Source: Mallotus nudiflorus
Taxonomy: Eukaryota > Streptophyta > Magnoliopsida > Malpighiales > Euphorbiaceae
Length of the DNA stretch: 64,000 nucleotides
Reading direction: 5' to 3'
NCBI GenBank assembly: GCA_947683625.1
Contig: CANTUR010000114.1
Location: 992,001 to 1,056,000 of the forward strand
Shown here: positions 23,829 through 35,759 of the stretch, in pieces
Layout of the letters: each line of letters starts with the position of its first letter
Position numbering within the stretch: the first letter of the stretch is position 1
The notes under the pieces: generated by a model
What the model saw: the letters and a program-made list of their open reading frames with translations, nothing else
Database searches by the model: none
What the model was told of the DNA's origin: nothing
Program-made: the position numbers and the translations under genes

Positions 23829-26451
23829 AACAAGAGAGGAATTTGAGAGATAGGGACGTTAGAGCTTGCAAAAAGGAGGTGAGTGAAATTTGTTTTTCTT
23901 CCTTTGTCTTGAACAAATTTCCTTATCAATTCTACTAGTTTCTTTAACAATTCTACTTTAATCCAAGTATAGAATTCCTTCTTTTTATGAAGAAATCCTT
24001 CTTAGTTACTTGTTTCTTAAAATTTTGGTTGATTTCTTGAAATTATTGACAATTAAATTGGTCATAGTTGTGATTGATTACTTCTTTGTGGTTTTCCTAT
24101 CTTGAATCCTTATGAATTTTAAGGAGGAAATCAAGTTTAAATACTAGGCTTACAACAAAGTTCTATAAAATTAATAATTGTAAAGCATATTTATTAGATT
24201 AAGTAATATTATAAAAATGACTTCAAACAATTTGTTGGTGAAGTGATTATGTCTATTTGGATAATCTTTCGTGGTTCTTAATAATAAATCCTAGCTTGTT
24301 AAATTAGTTCTTTATATAAGTTAAACTTACTTACATGAGAAATTAGAATTTATGAAACCCATTTGATGAATAGCTCAATAATCTATAGTTGAGCTAAAGC
24401 ATAGTTAAGAAAGGTAAATGTTTAGGCAAAACTAAGAGCCATAAAATTCGGTACACTTATGAACAGTAACCTTTCGAGAATTGTATCTTGAGTTCTATAA
24501 CTTTAAATGAGATTATTTTTATGTCAATAGAACCTTTGGAATGTCCTCTAAAAGTTTGTTAGAAATAGCATAAACCAAATTATGTGTTTTTGCTGGGTTT
24601 TCGAAGCTATACTTCTTTTTGTACAAAATCTATAGATTTCTTTACCTAACCAAATTGATTTTGATGTTTCTCTTTACTCAAACATCCAATTGGTGTGAAA
24701 CCAATTTCAAATCAATATGGACACCCAAAAATTTAGATTTGGAAAACATTATTCGAAAATATGACCTATGGAATTTTTAGTGAAAATTTGATTATCCTCT
24801 ATGAATTCTGTCAAGTTGAATAGACATCTCAAGGGGGCTAGTTTGAACATCAAACTTTGAAGGATCATAACTTGAGTTATAAAACTTCAACTGAGTTTAT
24901 TTTTTATTCGTTAAAAACTATAAAGTGTCCTCTACAACTGATAGAAATACAAAATACCTAATTTTGCATTTTTGATGATATTATAGAGAAATAATTTTTA
25001 TTATGCGACCTTTAACATAGCTTGACTTTAATAAGAAATGTTTGATGTAAGTTCTTCTGTACATATCTGATTGGTATGAAACCAATTACAAGTTTCTCTA
25101 GTTAAAAGAAATTAATAAAGTGGAGAAAAGAATAAAAATTTTTGGAATTTCTTAAGTCTCCGAGTTAAGACTAAATCTATTGTGATAATATTTACATACA
25201 ACATTGTAATGGAACATCATATGGGAAACCTTGAACTATTAATTTTATTACAATCAAGGTTATATGGGAATAATGAGACATTATTCAATAATATGATGTT
25301 TGAATAAAAGTATATGTGTAGAGTAAGAGGAAACATGTGTTCAGTTGGGATAGTGTTGGCCAACAGTGGATTAAAAACTATCTTTGGGATATCACATAAA
25401 TTCATTATGCCTTAGGGTGAATTTGTGAGGTTGACAAGTATGCATGTTGATTCTAAATTGCTCTGAGATAGAGCTATGAGATATTGTGCTATGAGAAAGA
25501 GTGATGAGTTAATTGTACTCTAAGAAGGAGTTATATGTTGTTGTAATTCGAAAAGGAGCTAACGATATGGGTACCATGAAACTATTTAGAAATACAATAT
25601 GATGACTAATATTTCATGTCTAGACTGTGATTACGACAAGAGTTATTGTACTTAAATGCTCAAATCTCATATTGAACAATACAATCAATGTAATCGAGAA
25701 GATACATAAATAAGATTGTGAAAGTAGAGTTTAATTGATGAATGGAATTGTACTTGAACTGTATTACTAAAACATAAATCCTATATTTTTGGAATGAGAA
25801 TGCTAAGATAATATTTTTATTATTATTTATTATGTTGAATCTTGATATTCAATTGATTGTTGAGCACTTTTTTTTATCTTTGATACTATGTATCTTTAAT
25901 TTATATTTAATTCATTGAGTGCTCCTTGATATTGTTATAGTCATTGGGTAATTTTCTTATGAAATTACTCACACTCGTCTTTCTTTGATATTTTCTAGTG
26001 TAGATTGTATATTTTGTTTGTATAGTAAGAGCTATTCAGTATTGCAGTGCAATGAACCATGATGACTTATGAGGTGACCATGATGCTAGTGAAGTATACT
26101 GTATGTCATGATGTAGATGCACATCCATATGTAAATTTAGGTCCTAAGAGAGGTTATTGATTTGTTCAGTGTTTTTACTATTTTCTACTATTTGTATAAT
26201 AATCGATACTCATTTCCAATAAATACTTTATGTATCTAAGTACTAATAGTCAAGTTGTGTTGATGAGATGATTATGTACAAAGATATTTTACTTACCATC
26301 TAGTTACATCTTAGATTTAAGTTTTGTATTTGTATTTAATAGTATGTAAGATGTTTATTTTTATTGGCTTATCTCTAGATAATATTCCTCTCTACAGTTT
26401 CATTATTGGATAGAGAATTTTAGTAAGATACTGTATGGATGGGGTGTTATA
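23829..26451 (+). repeat. Tekay-type LTR fragment F, truncated by element D
   Basis: No coding signal was found. The block ends GGGGTGTTATA at 26451, like a Tekay-family LTR end. Its 25420-25640 part matches, in opposite orientation, the 59430-59640 part of LTR E (shared GACAAGTATGCAT and the GTGAATTT-type block before it). The 5' part is missing because element D ends at 23828. Whether it was a solo LTR or part of a longer element cannot be told. Confidence 0.78.
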
Positions 26452-26520
26452 GAGCAACTCCGATTCCAATGAATGTTGGCATAATTGGACCAACTTTATC
26501 AACTAATAAAAGTTTCTTTA
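26452..26520. other. Short unassigned spacer
   Basis: No feature was seen between the F LTR end and the duplicated block that begins at about 26521. Confidence 0.5.
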
Positions 26521-26840
26521 GACTATTTAAAGGAAAAACTATCATGTGCCTCAGTATTCGTCCTTTTAGTGATTATCATAATTCGGTCCAATCATTATGA
26601 TATTTTATTATAAGGTTATTCAATTAATAATTCTTTTTATCATCAAATTATACCAACTTTTTTCTTATTTTGGAACATGGGTTTCATTATAAAAATACAA
26701 ACCCAAAAAAAAAAAATCATATTTCCAAAACTATATATTAATTTATTAGATCATAATTCCAAATACTTAAAAAAAATGAATTCATATTTTTATTAAAATT
26801 TAATTAATGTTTACTAGTAAAAGAGTGTTCTTACTGCAAC
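26521..26840. repeat. Second copy of the UGT upstream block
   Basis: About 320 bp are colinear with 36932-37240, which lies 0.7 kb upstream of the intact UGT gene. Shared pieces in order are ACTATTTAA, TCATTATGATATTTTA, TTCAATTAATAATT, ATACCAACTT, GGGTTTCATT and an A-run. The similarity is diverged with several indels. No glycosyltransferase follows here. It is either an old local duplication or a dispersed noncoding repeat. Confidence 0.75.
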
Positions 26841-28300
26841 TTTCCTCTAAACACATCATAAAATTTAGGGTTTAAATTAGAGAATTTAATCAATATTGAC
26901 ACCCACCATAAAGCTAGCAATTCTCGTTAACATTGATAAATGATAGCTGCGGACATTCAAATTTGAGAACTTTAAAATTTTTATAAATGAGAATATCAAT
27001 TAAATTATCTTTTTATTGGTAAAGTTTTGTTTTTTTTTTTTTTTGGAGATTTTGGCATTTAAGAAAAATGGATAAATACAAAAAAAATATATTATGGTTA
27101 GATAATTTTTCACTTAGAGGACTAGTGTATTTTTTATAATATTTAAGGGTCTGTAATTTCATTATACTTGTATTTTAGTACCATACTCAATAATATTATT
27201 AAAAATATATAATATAATGTTAAAATAATATGAAATTTTAATAGTAAAATTATTTACTAAGTAATATAGCATTAAACAAATTAAAGTAAATTCACAATAA
27301 ACAAAAATAAGATGTATTTTTAATTTTATTATGAATGAAAAGAAATAATTTTTACAATAAATTTTTAATATTTGTAAAAGTATCTAAATAGTTATATTGA
27401 TAGTAAATTATATGTAAAATATTAATATTATTGAAAGGAAGTGTTATATTACAGTTCTATTATAAAATAATGATGATAGGACATTAAAGTATTAGAGAAA
27501 AAAACCGTACACCTCTACGAAACCATAAATCTTTAAGTGAAAATTTATCTTAATGTTATGAAAAAAACCACAGTACTTTAATTTAAATTTTTGTTGTTAG
27601 AATTAGAATAAGCAATTTAATTTCCACTAAAGTCTAAGAAAATTAAATATGCTAGTTAGAGATTTAAGGAAAAGTGTAACGAATTATGTATTGAGTTATG
27701 ATGATTTTCAACAAAACAGTATATATGTACCAAATTATGTTATTTAAAATTTATTAAATTTTAATTAATCTGATTTGATTAAAATATAATTATAATAATG
27801 ATAAAAATATTTCAATAATTAATTTAACATTGTTATATATATTACCATTTAAATTTAAAATTTAATTAAGTCATAGCAACTCTATCCAACAATCAGTAGT
27901 ATAGATATACCACTATTTTTACTAATAAAAAGTTACACAATTTAAGTATTGATGATCTGTAAAATAAGAATAGTTCTGAATTTAAATTCTATGTCTCATA
28001 AAGCTTTTCTAAAAAGTGATCGCTAGTCTTTTCTCAAACTATTAAGCACTTTCTGATGCTTCAACAGCCATCTTCCCCATATGAATATAATAGTACAGCA
28101 CCAATTACATTTAACATCAATTAACATGTGCTGTGATCGTGGGAAGAAGGAAGAAAAGTTGGCTATAGCATGCATCTGTTTGCATGTTTGAAGAGGAAAT
28201 GTTTAATATAATTGTTAAAACAATTAACCCCACATCACGTCGATTTTTTAACTTAGATTAAATGGACTATTTTTATTTAATAGCTTGAATTTTTAGGTTG
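26841..28300. other. AT-rich intergenic DNA
   Basis: No ORF with recognisable coding content, no RNA gene and no terminal repeats were seen. It contains poly-A/T runs, for example T-rich at 27027-27044. Confidence 0.6.
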
Positions 28301-28690
28301 AATAATAATAATAATAATAATTTTTTTTAAAAAAAGGAAGAGACATTATCAATAGCACCGAAGAACATCCAAAGCCAAGCTTTGGAAAATACAATTAGGA
28401 GAATATTGCCAGAATTGAGTACTATAAAATGACCTAACATTCTGAGCAAGGACATGAGCTGCTGTATTAGCAGATCTAGGAGCAAAGACAACTGATACAT
28501 CATGACATTGACGAGATAAATTTTTGCAGCATTGAATGATGGAACCAAATTCAGAAATGTTGGGGACATTTGAGTTGAAACAAACAACCACACGCTAGGC
28601 ATCACTCTCTATTATAACCTTTCGCAAGTGACGAGTCTTTACCCAACTTAAGGCTTCTTTGAGGCACAAGGACTCTGCAATAAAAGCATG
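28301..28690 (-). pseudogene. LINE-type RNase H remnant with ATT-repeat tail
   Basis: From 28690 to 28349 the minus strand reads FIAESLCLKEALSWVK, then VIIESDA, a TAG stop, RVVVCFNSNVP and later FAPRSANTAAHVLAQNV, and ends in a stop at 28349-28351. This is the plant RNase H-like domain (RVT_3 type) found at the C-terminus of plant LINE polyproteins and in related host genes. After the stop comes an A/T-rich tail and seven ATT units (28301-28321), as in the 3' tail of some LINEs. The upstream part is cut off by the CACTA end at 28700. Confidence 0.8.
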
Positions 28691-28699
28691 AAAAAAATT

Positions 28700-29165
28700 C
28701 ACTACAACAAATTCACTAATTAGTGACAATTTTTTCATTGTCACAAAAAATATTGTCAATAATTTTTTATTATGTCACAATATTTAATTTGTTAATTTAT
28801 CATTAAATAATATATGACAATAATTTAAACTGTCACAAATATATTAAATTTTTGTGAAAATTTATTACAATATTGTCATTGATTAATATAATAAAATAAA
28901 AACCAAAACTTTTTGTAACAAAATTTCCAAATGTAGCTAAAAAAATATTTGTGACAAGTGAAATTTATCACGTAAAAAATATATTATTTAATATTACCAC
29001 AAAAATTTTATATTTATAAATGACGAATTTTAAATGTTACATTCTACTTCATAAACTTGACCATCATTCCTGTTTTTTTTCTCTCTTTTCAAAATTGTAA
29101 GTGTATATATATATATATATATCTTGAAGACTAAATTCAATGTTAATTTTTTTAGGTGATGGATA
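28700..29165 (+). mobile_element. CACTA (En/Spm-type) transposon end
   Basis: CACTACAACAAATTCACTA at 28700 is a typical CACTA terminus, preceded by ATT (a possible 3-bp target duplication). It is followed by clustered subterminal repeats of TGTCACAAA/TTGTGACA type at 28734-28960 in both orientations, which are binding-site-like in this superfamily. A conserved-looking ATG context occurs at 29160 (GTGATGGATACAAGC). The opposite terminus was not found in the window, so this is a fragment or its partner is too diverged. Confidence 0.72.
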
Positions 29166-30045
29166 CAAGCAAATATCGTCTTTACCATGTAAGATCAATA
29201 CTAATTATCTTAATTTATTTTTGAATTATATAGTTGTTAATAATTTTATATTCATGAAGAATAACATGACGGCATGATTTCTTTATATTCTTAGTGGGCA
29301 AGTCCTTAAATTCAATTTTTTTTTCTTGAAACTTTTTATAACGATTTGGAGGATTGCCAATTTTTTAATTATCATTATTTTTTACTCGCTTTATATTTTA
29401 ATGGAGATTGAGTTGGCATATTTTTTTTGTCTTTTAGTTTTGGCTTTTATTTGATTGATGGGTATTTGTTGATTTGGCTCCCAGCATTACTTTGTGTTTT
29501 TATTTCTGAATAGATGATGAGGTGGTGACAGACCTTGAAATTTTTTTAGTGTAGTTTATGCAATTTACAATATAAACAAATCTTCAGTGTAGTTTACGCA
29601 ATTTACAAGCTGTTTTGCTCAGCAACAATACTTATCAATCTGAATATCATATCTTATGTGACTAGCATGGCATAGCATTACGTCTAATGTAGATAACTAA
29701 TTACATAAGATCGCTATCTTGTTTAGGAAAAAAATGAAATTTTACAAATACAATCACATGATTAATATCCCGTAATTTATTGGCTGTCCAACTTTCCAAA
29801 AAGTTGTAAAAGATAGCAAAAAACTGACTACTGAACCTCATTTACAATCAATATTCAACAAAAGAATCTAATATTGTCAATCCCAAATCCTTACCATCAA
29901 AGAGTAACATCTTTGCTAACAGGTTGAATGGACCAGACTCCACATAAACATACACCCGAAAACACCAACATGTATACTGTACTCATACTGCTAACTGACT
30001 AATCTAAGTCTACTGGCACTGTGTTCTCAGAGGTATTGTTCCCCT
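29166..30045. other. Unassigned AT-rich DNA, possible CACTA interior
   Basis: No coding domain was seen. A 22-bp direct repeat (AGTGTAGTTTAYGCAATTTAC) occurs at about 29549 and 29584. The region ends at the hAT-like target site. Confidence 0.5.
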
Positions 30046-31370
30046 GTTAAGCTCATAGTTGTTAAAGGAAAAAAGGGATCTTAAAGCCTAGGCGCAAGGC
30101 CCAGTAGCGCGCCTTATCGGAGTAGGGTGCAAAAAAATTTTTAAAAAATTAAGAAATTAAGAAAAAATAACAATTCATGCAAAAACATTCAAAAACAGAA
30201 CACATGCATAAAAACAATAAATTTGACAATATTTTGTAAGTCTAAATTCAATGCTAAAAATTAAAGACTAACATCAAAATAAAAGTAATAAAATAAACAA
30301 CACTAAAAAAGTTTCAAAGAAAATACAATATAATATGAACACAGCAGCAGCAGCTAGTTTTAACCAGCTCTTAAAGAAGGAAAAAAAAAAAAAGAAAAAA
30401 TTAGATGGAAGAGAACCTAATAAGAAGAAGAGAAAATTATCCCAAGAAGAGAAGATATCAAGAAGTAGAAGGAAAAAAAAAAAAAAAAAAAAGGTACCTG
30501 CTGGGTGTTGGTCGGCAGGTTGCTTCAGGTTCCAACGTTTGTTTTTTTTCTCTCGAACCTAAAGTTCTCCTCTTCTTCCTTTTTGTTTTGGACTTCAACC
30601 CTAAAGTTCTTTCTATTTTTTTTTTTTTTTTGGGGCTTTTACAAGAATGGCCGAAAAGAGGTACCATTAACTGTCGATTCCGTTTTCCACCTTTTCTTCA
30701 CGTCACCATCGTCTTCACTTCTTCACGCGTGGCTCTTCTCTGCTCTTGCTTTGCGAACTGATAGTATGTCCTTTGTTTCTATTACGGGCTGGATTAAGTT
30801 TGTGTTTTCTTCTTCTCCATCAGAATACCTTCCCCTATTTTGCCAGCTTTTGTATTCAATCTGGTTTTCTTGGAATAAGCGGATTCACGAGGGAGGCAAT
30901 TCAACAGCTTTATTTTTTTCAGATTGAAGCTCAGATCCACTTCCTATTACGGACATACAAGCTAGTAAGTTAAAGCTGTCATGCATAAATGCTGTTCTGC
31001 ATCTAGTTTTTTTTTTTTTTTTTTTTTAACTATTTGTATATCACACTATTTTTCTTATTTGAAACTAAGTTTTGCTCTGTACTAGTCTTTGTAAATCTTT
31101 CTGCTCCAAAAAGTGAAAATTCCTAATGCCAACTCTTTATTGCGGAGTTGAACTTATAGAATTGCCTTTATTTGATACATGCGATTGTGTGACTTTTGCA
31201 GGTTTTGAATCTGAAATTTTACATCATGGTTTGAATTTTTCAATATTTGTGCTTTAGCTTTTCCTCTTCTAGTCTCTTTAATGGCAGATTGAAAAGGGTT
31301 AAAATCTTTCTTCTTCTACGCATTTTTTGATCTTGGCGATGGTCCACTTGAGTACCAAATTGATAATCTT

Positions 31371-31570
31371 TTATGTAAAATTCACTGATATTAAATGCCC
31401 GCAAGGGGTTTGATAGAATGCGGAGAGGAATGTGTTGTCAGGTCCCTTGGTTTTCCTGACCGATGCGTCATTTGGAACCCAAAGTAAAGAGAAGATTGAA
31501 GCCAAGAGGACTGACCACGTGACCACAATGGTTGGTGCCCTGTTATATCGGGTCAATAGAGTGGTGATGC
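31371..31570 (+). pseudogene. Unidentified exon-like fragment inside the hAT-like element
   Basis: A frame reads KFTDIKCPQGV, two stops, then NAERNVLSGPLVFLTD and SKEKIEAKRTDHVTTMVG, ending VNRVVMQ before a good splice donor (CAG/GTACTC at 31570/31571). The balanced composition and splice site suggest a captured exon rather than random sequence. A splice-acceptor-like TTTTGCAG lies at 31195-31202. I do not recognise the protein. Upstream ORFs at 30335-30970 are low-complexity lysine- and phenylalanine-rich frames and are not called. Confidence 0.4.
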
Positions 31571-31699
31571 AGGTACTCATTCATAGTGAACTTTTTTATC
31601 TGATTAATGAAAAATTAATAAAAATGAGTGTTTGGACTGACTACAAAGTGGTTGGTATGGGTAAGATTTTGTGCAGTGACTTGCCCTTTGCTTCTTAGC

Positions 31700-33229
31700 C
31701 AGTGATCTAGATTCTTTTGGCTATGTATACACTAGCACAGTCAAGAATTCGATCTTTTTTTATGTGTAAAGAGCACTTATATGATTATGTTTTAATTATA
31801 TTATTTATAAATTATGTAAAGGACACTTATTTATATTATTTATAAAGTTTGGTAAAAATTAATTAGCAAAAACATATAATTGATAACAATGTTTTATTTT
31901 AACAAAAATTATTAATTAAAATTTATGTTACACAACAAGTTTAAAAAGTAATAAGAATAATATTTAAAAACAGTATATTTTTTAATATTATTTGTATGTA
32001 ATACATTCAAAATAGTATATTATCCAAATATTATAAGTATCTGAAATTTAAAATAGAATTTCAAATTCATAAATATAGTATATTATATGAATATTATATG
32101 TATCTGAAAATTTAAAATTTTATCTAATACTTAAAAACAATATATTATCTGATTAGTGCATTAATCAACCAACAGATTAAGTTAGTTTAATTTGAAACTA
32201 TTATTTAAATTATTTTTAATTAATAATGTAATGTCGTGAGAACAAATTTAGTGAAGGCATTTCATCCTTTTTTCTTTCTTAAAAAAATATCAAAAGCTCT
32301 CATTCCTGACATAAATAAAGAGCAAATTTTGTGGTTAGAAATTAGTATCTCTAAAATTTGTAATATTTTAGATCAGTGTATTATTATTGAAAAAAATAAA
32401 AAAAGAAGGTCATATTTTGTTCAAAAAAAAGTTGGGTCTATATTGTCCAATTATATTAAAAATTAACATAAATTATTGATTAAATTTTTGTTTACACAAC
32501 TAGTTTAATAATAAGAATGATACTTAAAAATAATATATTTTCTGAATATTATTCGTATATAATACAATCAAAACAATAAATTATCTTAATATTATAAGTA
32601 TCTGAAACTCAAAACAGTATATTTTATGAATATTATTCGTATTTAAAACTCAAAATAGTATATTTTTTGAATATTATTCAAATCAAAAACTCAAAACAGT
32701 ATCAGAAACTCAAAACAACATCTAAAAATGATAAATAATTATTTGAATATTATTCAAACATTTGCCTCCAATTAAAAGTATATTATCTTAATATTATTCG
32801 TATATGAAACTAAAATAGTATCTGAATATGATAATTTAAGTAAGTATATATTGTTTGCAAAATTATCAACGAAATAGTTGATCTTGAGTAATAAATATCA
32901 AATATAATTATATTCAATTAATTAAAATAATAAAAATAATTGATATATGCATATCAATTATTTAATTTGAAATAGTTAATTTGAATTCAAGTGCCCATCT
33001 TTTTTCAAATGCATGAAATTTGAAATATTTTTCATTTATTTCTGTTTTATTACTTGTGTATTTTACTTTTATTTTCTGAGTATAACCAAATAAATATATA
33101 TAAATATACAAATTTATATTTTAAAATATTTTCTTAGAATATCTGAAATTTTAATTCTTTATTAAAAATAATATGAGTTGTATAATTAAATATGTTAATT
33201 ATAATTTCTAAAATAGAGCATACCGCTTA

Positions 33230-33235
<6 letters not shown>
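31700..33235. other. AT-rich interior of the hAT-like element
   Basis: The stretch has repeated ACAGTATATT and GAATATTATTCGTAT words (31970-32820), suggesting old tandem duplication. No coding signal was seen. Confidence 0.55.

Positions 33236-33292
<57 letters not shown>
33236..33292. repeat. (TA)n microsatellite
   Basis: About 28 TA units in the hAT-like element, after a short GTGTGTGT lead. Confidence 0.97.
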
Positions 33293-33294
<2 letters not shown>

Positions 33295-33690
33295 AAAAAC
33301 AAAATAAAAAAGGAAAAAATAGGGATAACAAAAAATAAAAAAATGCAAAACATAAAAATAAAAAAAAGAAAATTAAAAAATAAATATAATAATAAAATAA
33401 AAAATGAAAAAATAAGAATTATAGAGAACAAGAAAAAAATAAAAAATAAAAAAATAAGAATAACATAAAATAAAAAAATAAAAAAACATGAGAAAAAATA
33501 AAATTATAAAAAGAAGAGGAGTGAAAAACAAAGTGAAAAAATAAATTAAAAAAATAAAAAAAGAAATGGAAAGAAAAAAGAAAATAAAGAATAGAAAAAA
33601 TAAAAAAACCAAGAAATAAAGAAGAAGTAAAATGGCTATAAATAAAAACAAAATAAGAAAAAGGACACTCATGAAAAGAAAAAATGACAC
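33293..33690. repeat. A-rich purine tract
   Basis: About 400 bases are composed almost only of A with scattered G, T and C, in AAAATAAAAAA-type words. It gives long lysine/asparagine or phenylalanine/leucine frames that are not genes. Confidence 0.9.
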
Positions 33691-33912
33691 ATGTAAATAA
33701 TCCAAAATATAGGACAAATGTACTCAAAATGGTAAATTTATCTTTTTTCTTGTAAAAGCCCCTTTTATATATATATATATAAAAAAAAGGACAATGAATA
33801 AGTAAAATGTTGCGAAGGCATGCCTCAATCACGCCTCGCAGAGGCTCAAGGCGCACCAAGGCATGCGCCTTTGAAATATCGCCCGCCTTTTTAAGGTTGA
33901 GTACTATGATTA

Positions 33913-34170
33913 AGCTAAACATTAATTAGAATTTTCCCATTAAGAAAACTACCTCACCCACAACCTATGATAGACAAATTATCCAGATTCCTATAACTAC
34001 AACAAACTAAAGTGCAAGTCCTAGTTTCCTCTAGAGGGATTCTATTACGTTAAACATTCAGTAACACTTTTCCCATTAAGAAAACCTACCTCACAATACA
34101 TGAATAGCCAGATTATCCAGGTTCTTGTAAGTAGTTACAACAAACATAAAGTACAAGTTCTAATATTTTA
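33913..34170. repeat. Diverged direct repeat of about 120 bp
   Basis: The blocks from 33913 and from about 34051 share TTTTCCCATTAAGAAAAC, CTACCTCAC, ATTATCCAG and TACAACAAAC in the same order, with a spacing of about 137 bp. No coding content was seen. Confidence 0.75.
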
Positions 34171-34738
34171 AGGACAGGTGGAACATGAACACAAACACGT
34201 TAGTTTGTTATAGTAACAAAAGAGGTCCAAGGACTTCAAAAATTATCTCTTCAGAGTAATTAAGAATTCAGGGTTTCTCATTCATTCCCTACAGCTGCAG
34301 TAATTTGTGAAGAATACACAAATCACCTGCAGACATAAGTTGTAACAAAAAAGATACCGAACTTTTATAGTTGATGTAAGAGTTTTTCAAAAATTAAGTA
34401 GAGCTTTTTTTAGTCAAAGCTAGCAGCAGATATAGGATGTTTAGTTGTCTTGCACCTCCCTCTCCCCCCCAACATAAAATTTCTAAACCAGATTCCACCT
34501 GATGCAAGAACAGAAGTTTATTCCATTTTCAAGTGGACTTGGATTTAAGCAGCCCTGGCCCTACAGCCAATCACCAAAAAATTACAGTGTATGTTGTATC
34601 TTTCCCAGCTTATGTAACAGGGCATATAGCCTTTGTTTTATTTTCCTTCACGTTTTAGTACTATCTTGTAATTTTATTAGATTCAAATGGCAAAAGTGTT
34701 CACAATAGCTGACAAAAACTAGTAGTAGTGAAATCAGC
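34171..34738. other. Unassigned stretch downstream of the VSR fragment
   Basis: No coding domain was identified. It lies on the 3' side of the minus-strand receptor fragment and could be its intron or flank. Confidence 0.45.
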
Positions 34739-35735
34739 TTCACAGTGACTGTAGCCATCTCCTTTGAATTGAACACCATCAACCAATGGGCATTCACATA
34801 CCCTCCCACGAAATGTATCCTGAGCATATAAAAGTGGTGTCAGTTAGGAGACTTGGAAAAATACAAAGCATAGTAGCCCAATATGTTGGGACAGAGAGAT
34901 GGTTATTGGAACAAGTTTTTATCCAAACCTTGCAAGCTGTAATGTTGGCTTTTTTATGTCGCCAGCAACCCCCATTGTTGTCCAAGCACTCATTAATCTC
35001 AACATCTGCCAACATTTCGAACTAATGTTCGATATTTGAAAGGTTGTAGAGAGGCAAAATGTGTTCAGACGGAAGATAACACAAACGCTAAAAATTGTAA
35101 AGATCTGGAATATAAAAAGAGAAGCACCCGAGCATCTTGTTCTTCTTTCAAAACAGTATTATTAGAATCAGCATTTGGGTCTCCCACACATTTCTCAACT
35201 TTTTTAACATCAAGACCTGTGCACATGTCACATCAACAATGAGAAATTATCAAAGATGACCACTACTCATTTCCTCATTTTTAAGTAATTATTATAACAA
35301 CAAGATAAAATGACAAATTATTTACCAAGGGTTCTGATAACATTATCTGCACATTCTTTGTTGTATTTTTTCTCCTTCATGGGGCATCTGATTTGGAAAT
35401 CAGTTACATAGTCCCACCATACCCAAGGTTTTCTGCTCTCATTTGCAACTCTGAAGACACAAAGTTGCCTTAGGTTTTCAAGAACAACATCTTTCCCATC
35501 ATAGCCTGAGCTGAAATCCTGTTCAGGATCGGGAGCACAATATCTTCCATGATTTATGCATTACGACTTGCATTGCCTGCTCAAGGTGAATGCCTGAGGA
35601 CAGTACCAGGTTATATAATGAGGAGTGAACTGAGTGTAGCCACCTTTCTCAAGTATTTGTGCTGGACCCCGAAAGTCTTTCACAAATTCCATCAGCATGT
35701 CACATTTAACTCCACATTCGATATGTTGCGACATG
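34739..35735 (-). pseudogene. VSR: Vacuolar sorting receptor (VSR) gene fragment with introns
   Basis: Vacuolar sorting receptors are membrane proteins of the Golgi and prevacuole that bind cargo for the vacuole. Exon pieces on the minus strand: 35735-35326 (CGVKCDMLMEFVKDF, GGYTQFTPHYITWYCPQAF, INHGRYCAPDPEQDF, WVWWDYVTDFQIRCPMKEKK); 35216-35120 (GLDVKKVEKCVGDPNAD); 35005-34929, starting the EGF-like part (VEINECLDNNGGCW); and 34819-34739 (TFRGRVCECPL, VQFKGDGYSHC). GT donors and AG acceptors flank most pieces, so this is a genomic copy and not a retrocopy. A TAA replaces a Gln codon in the first piece (QCKS, stop, CINHG), and the second exon breaks off where about 50 residues are expected. 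The N-terminal protease-associated domain, later EGF repeats, membrane segment and tail are absent. Confidence 0.9.
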
Positions 35736-35759
35736 TATCCCTGTCATTGTGTTTTTTTT

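Larger units (their letters stand above)
30054..33908. mobile_element. hAT-like non-autonomous transposon with gene-like insert
   Basis: The ends are CATAGTTGTTAAAGG at 30054 and, at 33908, the inverse CATAGTACTCAACCTT. They are flanked by GTTAAGCT (30046-30053) and ATTAAGCT (33909-33916), an 8-bp duplication with one mismatch. Both subterminal regions are rich in GGCGC/GCGCC words (30090-30125 and 33815-33895), as in several plant hAT families. The length of 3855 bp is enough for a transposase, but no BED, hAT dimerisation or other transposase motif was seen. The inside holds a gene-like fragment at 31371-31570, AT repeats and an A-rich tract. Confidence 0.72.

Noticed and set aside
29160..29205. 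Start of a CACTA transposase gene (GTGATGGATACAAGC)
   Set aside because: The reading frame ends quickly and no transposase motif follows, so it was not called as a gene.
30335..30973. Overlapping ORFs rich in Lys, Ser and Phe
   Set aside because: They arise from A-runs and T-runs inside the hAT-like element and show no domain or conserved block.
33195..33922. ORFs of 78-167 residues on both strands
   Set aside because: They are low-complexity frames over the TA repeat and the A-rich tract.
34794..35015. 73-residue minus-strand ORF taken as a small EGF-type gene
   Set aside because: Only the first part is an exon of the VSR fragment; the rest is read-through into an intron.
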